NCBI GenBank assembly: GCA_017501025.1
Contig: JAFVXS010000022.1
Coordinates: 1 to 5,235 of the forward strand
Origin: Alistipes sp.
GTDB lineage: Bacteria; Bacteroidota; Bacteroidia; Bacteroidales; Rikenellaceae
Direction: 5' to 3'
Length of the DNA: 5,235 nt
Below the pieces are notes generated by a model, which searched no databases, was not told the origin of the DNA, and worked only from the letters and a program-made list of their open reading frames with translations. This document shows positions 1 through 5,235 of the stretch, piece by piece. The position numbers and the translations under genes were made by a program. Position 1 is the stretch's first letter, and each line of letters opens with the position of its first letter.

Positions 1-1109
1 GAAAAACACACGGCCTTACGGTTGTTGCGGGAGGTCAGTACTCCTACAAATTCAAGAAATTGTGGTTCCTCCCTGCCGAGCTGACAGCAGGTGCAGAGTA
101 CTGCTACGACTATATGAACGACTACTCGATTGGCTACGATATTCGCACAACGCAAGATATCAACATTTACAGTGCATTCTTGCAGAACGAGTGGAAAAAC
201 GATAAGTGGGGTTTCCTTATCGGCTGCCGTATGGACAAGCACTCGTTGGTCAATAATGCGATTTTCAGCCCACGTGTAAATTTGCGTTACAACCCTACCC
301 ACAATATCAACCTGCGTGCTGTATATTCATCGGGTTTCCGTGCCCCACAAGCATTTGACGAGGATTTACACATCCTGATTGTTGGCTCGGAGCGTACCCG
401 TATTCGTTTGGCTGACGATCTGCACGAAGAGCGTTCGCACTCGTTCAGTCTCTCCGCCGATATGTACCACACATTTGGTCGTGTGCAGACAAATCTCACA
501 GTCGATGCGTTCTACACCATTTTGAACGACGTATTCGCTCTGCGTGACTACGGCAATACAGGCAGTGCATATTACGACCCAACAGATGGTGCCCGCATCT
601 ACGAACGCTACAACGCTTCGGGAGCAACCGTAATGGGTGTCAATATCGAGGGACGTATCGCCTACTCCCCATTCTTCTCATTCCAAGTCGGCGTAACTGC
701 ACAACGCAGTCGCTACAAGGAGCCAGAGCAGTGGAGCGATACAGCACCAGCCGTAACACGAATGTTCCGCTCGCCAAACTTCTATGGCTACTTCACTACG
801 ACCATAACCCCTGTACGTAAATTCGACATCGCTCTGACTGCAAACTACACAGGCCCGATGTTGGTACAATATGCAGGCATTACGGGCGACGAGGCTCGAA
901 TGACACAAGGTTTCTTCGATATGGGCGTTAAGTTGAGTTACGAATTTACACTCTATAAGCACATCGGCATCGAGATAAATGGTGGTGTTCGCAACATCTT
1001 CAACTCATACCAGAACGACTTTGACCAGGGAGCTGAACGTGATTCGGGCTATGTTTATGGTCCATCGCTGCCTCGCAGTTGGTTTGTCGGAGCAAAGATT
1101 TTGTTCTAA
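1..1109 (+). CDS. TonB-dependent outer-membrane receptor, C-terminal beta-barrel part (5' end outside window)
   Basis: The reading frame is open from base 3 to a TAA at 1107-1109, giving 368 visible residues with no start, so the gene begins left of the window; family members are usually about 650-800 residues, so the plug domain and roughly the first half of the barrel are missing. What is visible is a run of short amphipathic, aromatic-rich strands alternating with polar loops, as in a 22-strand barrel. The YSSGFRAPQAFDEDLH stretch (about residues 109-124, near bases 327-374) is a hallmark of the barrel domain of siderophore/vitamin-type receptors. Near the C-terminus come GVRNIFNSYQNDFD and PRSWFVGAKILF, ending in the terminal Phe expected for BAM-dependent insertion. 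Family role: TonB-ExbBD-driven uptake of iron chelates, cobalamin or similar ligands across the outer membrane. The substrate cannot be told from this part. It lacks an adjacent SusD downstream, so a SusC-type glycan role is less likely. A strong terminator follows directly. Confidence 0.9.
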   Translation, partial: KTHGLTVVAGGQYSYKFKKLWFLPAELTAGAEYCYDYMNDYSIGYDIRTTQDINIYSAFLQNEWKNDKWGFLIGCRMDKHSLVNNAIFSPRVNLRYNPTHNINLRAVYSSGFRAPQAFDEDLHILIVGSERTRIRLADDLHEERSHSFSLSADMYHTFGRVQTNLTVDAFYTILNDVFALRDYGNTGSAYYDPTDGARIYERYNASGATVMGVNIEGRIAYSPFFSFQVGVTAQRSRYKEPEQWSDTAPAVTRMFRSPNFYGYFTTTITPVRKFDIALTANYTGPMLVQYAGITGDEARMTQGFFDMGVKLSYEFTLYKHIGIEINGGVRNIFNSYQNDFDQGAERDSGYVYGPSLPRSWFVGAKILF

Positions 1110-1125
1110 ACATAGGGGCAACAAG

Positions 1126-1166
1126 TTAAGGGATGGCTAAAACAGATTAGCCATCCCTTAATTTTT
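1126..1166 (+). terminator. Rho-independent terminator, perfect 15-bp stem
   Basis: Bases 1126-1140 (TTAAGGGATGGCTAA) are exactly complementary to 1147-1161, with a 6-nt loop (AACAGA), followed by TTTTT at 1162-1166. It lies 16 bp after the receptor stop codon. On the plus strand this is a textbook intrinsic terminator for the receptor gene. The minus-strand DUF4301 gene ends only 24 bp away on the other side, so the same stem could also stop its transcript, but on that strand the flank (CTTGTTGCC) is not a proper U-tract, so function in that direction is less certain. Confidence 0.9.
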
Positions 1167-1185
1167 GAGAGATAATAACCCAACT

Positions 1186-2619
1186 CTATTGGTGCTGCGG
1201 ACGCAACAAATCCTGAACGACCTTTACAGGGGAGAAGGTCGAAATCGGAACATCGACAAAGATTGTATTCCAATCGGCCATTGCACCATTCCACAAGCCA
1301 GGCAACTCTTGGGCACGCAACTCGCGACCGCCACTCGATTTCGACGAGATAAAGCCCGTTGCGGGGTCGGTATAACGGCTCAAATCGAACTTCGTACCAT
1401 CATAGCGACGTACACCGCAAACCAAATCAACAGGGTTGAAATGCGTAGCACTCTTCATCAAGTGCATATCCGCCTCGCTGATTTGACTCGATTCGGCAAT
1501 CTGCAAGGTCTGCACGCCATCCGCATTTGCAACCCAGAACGGACCACCACCAGGCTCGCCCTCATTACGAACCATACCGCATACACGGATAGGACGATCC
1601 AAGAGTCGCTCCAACATCGCAGCATCGCACTCGGCCGGAAGTTTTACCTGCAACTGCTTCTCAACAAACTCACGCACAACAGCCAAATCGGCACTACCCT
1701 CTTTTATCGCACGAAGATATGCAAAAGTCTGCTGTTGCAACTCGGTCAAAAGACCTGCCAAAGCTCGTTTATAGTCGATAGTGTCCTGACGCTGTGCATC
1801 TGTCGTAACGTTATCGATATTCTTTACAAAGATGATATCGGCATCTACATCGTTCAGATTAGCAAGCAGTGCTCCGTGACCTGCCGGACGGAACAGCAAC
1901 GCTCCATCATCGGTACGGAACGGAGTATTATCGGGATTTACTGCAATTGTATCGGTCGATGGACGCTGGACCGAGAATGTGATGTCGTAACGAACACCAA
2001 AACGCTTCTCATAGACCTTTGCACGTTGGCACAACAACTCGATAAATGCCTGCTCGTGTTCAGGCGATACGGTAAAGTGCAGACGGGCAACACCTTTGGA
2101 TGTGCCATAGAGTGCCGCCTCAACAAGATGCTCCTCAACAGCCTTACGCTGTTCGTCTCCATAGGCGTGGAAAGTCACCAAGCCCTTCGGTTTCGAGCCA
2201 TACTCCAAACCCTTGCCGATAATTGCCGAAACTACCGCTTTATCGTCATCGAACGACGACACAACCTTTTTCAGTTCCGGATAAAAAGCAAACTGCTTGA
2301 TATTATCCAACAAACGGTCGATACCTGCACCACGTTTGCCATCATTGACAAACTCGAACAGCTCCTTAAACATTCGGGTAGCAGCACCCGATGCAGGTAC
2401 AAATTTTACGACCGACAAGTCATCCACAACACCTTCGTACGCTGCAATGTAGTGTTTCAACTCCTCATCGCTCAACACCTTTATTCCATCGTTTGGTGAA
2501 GCTGCCGCAACTACATTGAGTGATGGAAAACCACGTCGGAAATTTTCGATTTGATTCTCTACTGCCTCTACGGTCAGACCGTGTTGGCAAATCTGTTCAA
2601 CATCCTTTTGAGTAAACAT
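1186..2619 (-). CDS. DUF4301 family protein, possible nucleotidyltransferase-like fold
   Basis: Complete 477-residue protein; ATG at 2619-2617, TAG at 1188-1186. I recognise it as DUF4301, a family of about 500 residues found in Bacteroidota whose function is not established to my knowledge. Visible motifs, in order: FVPASGAATRMFK (73-85), KGLVTFHAYG (145-154), SVQRPSTDTIAV (216-227), FRPAGHGALLANL followed by DADIIFVKNIDNV (243-271), VCGMVRNEGEPGGGPFWV (346-363), THFNPVDLVCGVR (392-404) and the GGRELRAQELPGLWNGAMADWNT block (430-452). Inference: the first motif resembles the LxxGxGTRM nucleotide loop of nucleotide-sugar transferases, and the GHGALL/KNIDNV pair resembles the GNG(D/G)LY and VDN motifs of UDP-sugar pyrophosphorylases. 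No signal peptide or membrane segment is visible, so it is probably cytosolic. It stands alone as a single-gene unit, convergent with the receptor and divergent from murB, with its own promoter at about 2655-2686. No Shine-Dalgarno precedes the start; the leader is A-rich. The start is supported because it is the first ATG after the promoter. Confidence 0.9.
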   Translation of the reverse strand: MFTQKDVEQICQHGLTVEAVENQIENFRRGFPSLNVVAAASPNDGIKVLSDEELKHYIAAYEGVVDDLSVVKFVPASGAATRMFKELFEFVNDGKRGAGIDRLLDNIKQFAFYPELKKVVSSFDDDKAVVSAIIGKGLEYGSKPKGLVTFHAYGDEQRKAVEEHLVEAALYGTSKGVARLHFTVSPEHEQAFIELLCQRAKVYEKRFGVRYDITFSVQRPSTDTIAVNPDNTPFRTDDGALLFRPAGHGALLANLNDVDADIIFVKNIDNVTTDAQRQDTIDYKRALAGLLTELQQQTFAYLRAIKEGSADLAVVREFVEKQLQVKLPAECDAAMLERLLDRPIRVCGMVRNEGEPGGGPFWVANADGVQTLQIAESSQISEADMHLMKSATHFNPVDLVCGVRRYDGTKFDLSRYTDPATGFISSKSSGGRELRAQELPGLWNGAMADWNTIFVDVPISTFSPVKVVQDLLRPQHQ

Positions 2620-2654
2620 ATTTTGGTAAGTTTTTTAGATTGGTTTTTCTCATT

Positions 2655-2682
2655 CAAAGTTATAAAAAACCTAAAAACTTTG
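2655..2682. repeat. Imperfectly explained 7-bp dyad in the divergent promoter region
   Basis: CAAAGTT at 2655-2661 and AACTTTG at 2676-2682 form a perfect inverted repeat with a 14-nt AT-rich spacer; arm centres are 21 bp apart, about two helical turns. The left arm is part of the minus-strand -7 element, and the right arm sits between that promoter's -7 and -33. The right arm also gives AAACTTTG on the plus strand, one mismatch from a -7 element. It may be an operator for a dimeric regulator, a pair of mirrored promoter elements, or chance in AT-rich DNA. Confidence 0.4.
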
Positions 2683-2686
2683 CAAC
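2655..2686 (-). promoter_or_regulatory. Bacteroidota-type promoter for the DUF4301 gene
   Basis: Read on the minus strand, bases 2662-2655 give TAACTTTG, a full match to the Bacteroidota -7 consensus TAnnTTTG. Exactly 20 nt upstream is GTTG (2686-2683), a three-of-four match to the -33 TTTG. The spacing falls in the usual 19-21 range. The transcript would begin near 2650, giving a leader of about 30 nt before the ATG at 2619. The motif match is seen; activity is inferred. Confidence 0.6.
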
Positions 2687-2734
2687 ATTTTCATTATTTA
2701 TTTTATTCGGGCATTAAACTCGAAATAGTTTTTG

Positions 2735-2742
2735 TATCTTTA
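2735..2742 (+). promoter_or_regulatory. Probable -7 element for the murB-tilS-holA operon
   Basis: TATCTTTA at 2735-2742 matches seven of eight positions of the Bacteroidota -7 consensus TAnnTTTG and lies 26 bp before the murB ATG, as expected for a short leader. No convincing TTTG -33 element sits 19-21 nt upstream (that position reads about GCATT), so this is either a weak promoter or one that relies on the -7 element. It is the best plus-strand candidate in the 149-bp gap. Confidence 0.45.
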
Positions 2743-2768
2743 CCGCGTAATTTTAAGAGTTTGCAGCG

Positions 2769-3779
2769 ATGATTCGCATCTTTAACAACGAGGATTTAAC
2801 CCTCCGCAACAGTTTTCACGTGCATCAGACAGCTCGGCAACTTATAGAGTTCGATGCAGCGGAAGATTTGACCGAGATTTTCGAGCAACACATCACGGGT
2901 GAGTGGCGTGTGGTCGGAGGTTGCAACAACATCCTCTTTACCGACGATGTCGAGCCTACACTTATCGTACCTCGCAACTGCAATATCGAGATCATATCCG
3001 AAGATGAGCAATCTACGGATATTCGTGTTGGTGCCGGAGTGGAGTGGGATGATCTGGTTGAGTGGGCAGTTAGCCGTTCGCTATGGGGCATTGAGAATCT
3101 ATCGCTTATTCCCGGCAAAGTCGGAGCTGCACCTGTACAAAATATCGGAGCATACGGCAGCGAAGCAAAAGATTGTATAACCAACGTCGAGATGTTTGCT
3201 GCCGAACAACGCAAATTTGTCACGCTTGCTGCGGAACATTGCAGTTTCGGATATCGCGAAAGTGTATTCAAGCACGCTCTCAAAGGACGTGTGATTATCA
3301 CAAACGTATATATGCGACTATCGAAGGTACCACAACCTAAACTCGGATATGGCGACGTCGTAGGCGAGGTCGAGAAACTCGGTGGAGCGACACTTCGCAA
3401 TATTCGGGAGGCGATATGTTCGATTCGTCGCCGCAAGTTGCCCGATACGGCTGTAACGGGAAATGCAGGCAGTTTCTTCAAAAATCCGATTGTCGAGCAG
3501 GCTATTGCCGACAAGTTGCTGAATCAATACCCCGATATGCCACACTATGCCGCTACGGAGGGTCATTGCAAACTTGCCGCAGGGTGGCTTATCGACCAAG
3601 CCGGATTAAAAGGTTTTGTCGATGGAAATGTTGGTGTGCATCCGAAACAGGCTCTGGTGCTTATCAACGCCACAGGCAAGGCTACGGGCTGCGAGGTAAT
3701 TCGTTTTGCAGAGATGGTACAACAGCGAGTTTTCGAAAAATTCGGCATCTCAATCGAGTGTGAAGTTAATATTTGGTAG
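2769..3779 (+). CDS. murB: UDP-N-acetylenolpyruvoylglucosamine reductase MurB (type I)
   Basis: FAD-dependent cytosolic enzyme that uses NADPH to reduce UDP-GlcNAc-enolpyruvate to UDP-MurNAc, the second committed step of peptidoglycan synthesis. The 336 residues match the family length and align end to end with E. coli MurB from memory. The FAD-binding half includes VVGGCNNILF (48-57) and the signature LSLIPGKVGAAPVQNIGAYG (111-130). The substrate domain has FGYRESVFK (160-168), which carries the conserved catalytic-site Arg163 and marks a type I enzyme. GNAGSFFKNP (231-240) holds the proton-donor Ser235, and Glu332 in ECEVNIW corresponds to E. coli Glu325. KLAAGWLIDQAGLKG (268-282) is also characteristic. 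All catalytic residues are present, so it should be active. One oddity is that the FAD loop, normally GxGSN, reads GGCNN. The ATG start leaves the normal NSFHV N-terminal segment (14-18). It is first in an operon with tilS 8 bp downstream; no Shine-Dalgarno is seen. Confidence 0.97.
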   Translation: MIRIFNNEDLTLRNSFHVHQTARQLIEFDAAEDLTEIFEQHITGEWRVVGGCNNILFTDDVEPTLIVPRNCNIEIISEDEQSTDIRVGAGVEWDDLVEWAVSRSLWGIENLSLIPGKVGAAPVQNIGAYGSEAKDCITNVEMFAAEQRKFVTLAAEHCSFGYRESVFKHALKGRVIITNVYMRLSKVPQPKLGYGDVVGEVEKLGGATLRNIREAICSIRRRKLPDTAVTGNAGSFFKNPIVEQAIADKLLNQYPDMPHYAATEGHCKLAAGWLIDQAGLKGFVDGNVGVHPKQALVLINATGKATGCEVIRFAEMVQQRVFEKFGISIECEVNIW

Positions 3780-3787
3780 TATAGAGT

Positions 3788-5140
3788 ATGTCTCACGAAA
3801 CGTTGATACAGCGATTTGTCGATTATAACCGTCGCCACAACCTCTACACACACGACGACAAGATTTTGCTTGCCGTATCGGGAGGTGTCGATTCGATGGT
3901 TATGCTCTCGCTCTTTGTTCAACAAGGTTACAATGTCGGCGTTGCTCACTGCAACTTTTTACTGCGCGGCAGCGAGAGCGATGAGGATGAACAGATGGTG
4001 CTCCGCGAGGCCGAGCGATATGGCGTAGAGGTCTTTAATCGACGCTTCGATACGGTTGGCGAAATGGAGCGTACGGGCGAATCTATGGAGATGGCAGCTC
4101 GCCGACTCCGATACGATTGGTTCAACGAGTTATGCAAAGAGTATGGCTACAACATAATCGCCATTGCCCACCATACGGACGACTCTATCGAGACATTCTT
4201 TATCAACCTTATGCGAGGTACGGGACTGCGAGGTCTGACCGGTATCAATCGCCGTCGTATGAACGTTATCCGCCCTCTGCTATTTGCCGAACGTCGCGAG
4301 ATTGCAGAGTATGCGATAGCCAACAAACTCCCATATCGTGAGGATTCGTCAAATCGCTCGACAAAGTACCTGCGAAACAAAATCCGTCTGGGTCTGCTAC
4401 CCGTAATTCGTGAAACAAACCCATACTTTACCTCCGTTATGCGAGGTAATCTCTACCGCCTGACCGATGCACAGTTGTTTATAGAGGCCGCTATTGCCGA
4501 CATTCGCGAAACGGTTATAGAACACACCGAATATGGCGACCGCATACATATCGACCGCATAAATTCGAACTATCCTCGCGATTTTGTAATCTACGAGATT
4601 TTGAATAGTGCATACGGCTTTAAGGGTGACACAGTCGAGTCTATGTGTCACGCTCTTGCAGAGAATGCAACAGGTAAGCGTTTCTTTGCACGCGACTACG
4701 CAGCCTGCATCGACAGAGGTGATATCGTCGTTGCTCCGATTGCCGACGACGATGCGTGTCAAATCGAAATCGATCGCAACGACTTACACGCCTATTGCGG
4801 AAACTCTATTCTGCTGTTTGCACACACCGATATCGACAACGTCACCGATTACAACACCCCAAAAGAGGTGGCTCTGCTGGACGAATCAAAACTCAAATAC
4901 CCTCTTACGCTACGTCGTTGGCAGGAGGGTGACACATTCATACCATTCGGAATGGGTGGGCGTAAAAAGGTCAGTGACTTTTTAATTGACCAAAAAGTTC
5001 CCGTAGTAGAGAAACGTCGTCAATATGTTCTGCTGTCGGAAGAGCAGATTGTATGGATTGTAGGCAGACGTATCGATGACAGATTCCGCATCAACGACCG
5101 CACCGAAAATATTCTGAAAATAACGAAAGAACAGATTTAA
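3788..5140 (+). CDS. tilS: tRNA(Ile)-lysidine synthase TilS
   Basis: ATP-dependent enzyme that attaches lysine to C34 of the CAU-anticodon tRNA-Ile, changing its decoding from AUG to AUA and its charging from Met to Ile; cytosolic and essential in most bacteria. The 450-residue protein has the full domain order. The N-terminal PP-loop ATPase carries SGGVDS (31-36), HCNFLLRGSESDEDE (54-68), GESMEMAARRLRYDWF (97-112) and the AHHTDDSIETFFINLMRGTGLRGLTGI block (127-153), with RPLL (162-165) and REDSSN..YLRNKIR (184-200). A middle helical region follows, then a TilS C-terminal tRNA-binding domain beginning at LRRWQEGDTFIPFGMGGRKKVSDFLI (375-400). Length and motifs are those of the long, two-domain bacterial form; nothing appears missing. 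The ATG at 3788, 8 bp after murB, is the first in frame and places the PP-loop at the usual distance from the N-terminus. The next gene starts 1 bp after the TAA, implying co-transcription and probably coupled translation. No terminator separates it from either neighbour. Confidence 0.97.
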   Translation: MSHETLIQRFVDYNRRHNLYTHDDKILLAVSGGVDSMVMLSLFVQQGYNVGVAHCNFLLRGSESDEDEQMVLREAERYGVEVFNRRFDTVGEMERTGESMEMAARRLRYDWFNELCKEYGYNIIAIAHHTDDSIETFFINLMRGTGLRGLTGINRRRMNVIRPLLFAERREIAEYAIANKLPYREDSSNRSTKYLRNKIRLGLLPVIRETNPYFTSVMRGNLYRLTDAQLFIEAAIADIRETVIEHTEYGDRIHIDRINSNYPRDFVIYEILNSAYGFKGDTVESMCHALAENATGKRFFARDYAACIDRGDIVVAPIADDDACQIEIDRNDLHAYCGNSILLFAHTDIDNVTDYNTPKEVALLDESKLKYPLTLRRWQEGDTFIPFGMGGRKKVSDFLIDQKVPVVEKRRQYVLLSEEQIVWIVGRRIDDRFRINDRTENILKITKEQI

Positions 5141-5141
5141 G

Positions 5142-5235
5142 ATGGCAAAGAGTACCACACGTTTCAGAGATAGCGACACGATGTTTCGCCAACTGACTGC
5201 CGATATTGCAGCAAGGAAGTTCTCTCCTATCTATC
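5142..5235 (+). CDS. holA: Probable DNA polymerase III delta subunit, N-terminus only
   Basis: An ATG at 5142, one base after the tilS stop, opens a frame that stays open for 31 codons to the window edge: MAKSTTRFRDSDTMFRQL then TADIAARKFSPIY. The pattern of a basic N-terminus followed by a helix and a (D)I-x-A-x-K-F/Y-x-P-(I/V)-Y segment matches the start of Bacteroidota HolA proteins, where it leads into a LxGEE(P/S)YxID motif that would lie just outside the window. The delta subunit belongs to the clamp-loader complex and opens the beta sliding clamp during replication. Only about a tenth of the protein is visible, so the assignment rests on this short motif and could be wrong; that a gene starts here is well supported by the spacing. 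An in-frame ATG at codon 14 (5181) is an alternative start but would leave a 40-bp gap and trim the basic N-terminus. Confidence 0.7.
   Translation, partial: MAKSTTRFRDSDTMFRQLTADIAARKFSPIY

Noticed and set aside
1165..2499. A 444-codon open frame on the plus strand, antisense to the DUF4301 gene
   Set aside because: The minus strand of the same stretch encodes a full-length protein with clear family motifs. The plus-strand translation is rich in Cys, Arg, Thr and Gln with no recognisable domain, starts inside the terminator's U-tract region, and lacks a promoter. It is a shadow caused by codon bias on the other strand.
2716..2731. Short inverted repeat AAACT-N6-AGTTT upstream of murB, considered as an operator or leader hairpin
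   Set aside because: Only 5 A/T-rich pairs, and it lies upstream of the likely transcription start, so it is probably chance in AT-rich sequence.
1110..2768. Search for a riboswitch, small RNA or mobile-element ends in the two intergenic gaps (1110-1185 and 2620-2768)
   Set aside because: Apart from the terminator, the promoter elements and the dyad, I found no conserved riboswitch core, tRNA-like fold, terminal inverted repeats or target-site duplications. The expected leaders (about 20-30 nt) are too short for a riboswitch.
2551..2772. A 73-codon plus-strand frame spanning the DUF4301 start and the intergenic gap
   Set aside because: It overlaps the DUF4301 N-terminus and the promoter region. 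Its Phe/Leu/Lys-rich translation simply reflects AT-rich DNA, and it runs into the murB start without features of a real small membrane protein.
2825..3514. A 229-codon open frame on the minus strand inside murB
   Set aside because: murB is unambiguous on the plus strand over its whole length, and the antisense product is Ser/Thr/Pro/Arg-rich with no domain pattern, so it is a shadow.

Overview
This window looks like an ordinary chromosomal segment from a member of the Bacteroidota, most likely Bacteroidales. Three things point there: a C-terminal domain of a Bacteroidota-style TonB-dependent receptor; a DUF4301-family protein, a family I know essentially only from this phylum; and start regions that lack Shine-Dalgarno sequences but carry TAnnTTTG-like -7 promoter elements. 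Base composition is moderate in genes and AT-rich in the main intergenic gap. I cannot assign a genus from the sequence alone.

Layout. Positions 1-1109 (+) hold the last 368 codons of a TonB-dependent outer-membrane receptor whose start lies left of the window. A perfect 15-bp hairpin followed by five T's (1126-1166) ends it. Converging on it from the right is a complete 477-aa DUF4301 protein (2619 down to 1186, minus strand). A 149-bp AT-rich divergent intergenic region (2620-2768) follows, with a good minus-strand Bacteroidota promoter for the DUF4301 gene, a weaker plus-strand promoter for the next operon, and a small dyad between them.

From 2769 rightward runs a tight plus-strand operon: murB (peptidoglycan precursor synthesis), tilS (lysidine modification of the minor tRNA-Ile) 8 bp later, then 1 bp later the first 31 codons of a probable holA (DNA polymerase III delta subunit), cut by the window edge. 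These are unlinked housekeeping functions (wall, translation, replication) that probably share transcription rather than a pathway.

I see no mobile element, CRISPR array, RNA gene, phage gene or defence system, and no evidence of a previously undescribed multi-gene system. The points most worth a second look are the uncharacterised DUF4301 protein, whose motifs resemble a sugar-nucleotide pyrophosphorylase, and an atypical FAD-loop sequence in MurB.
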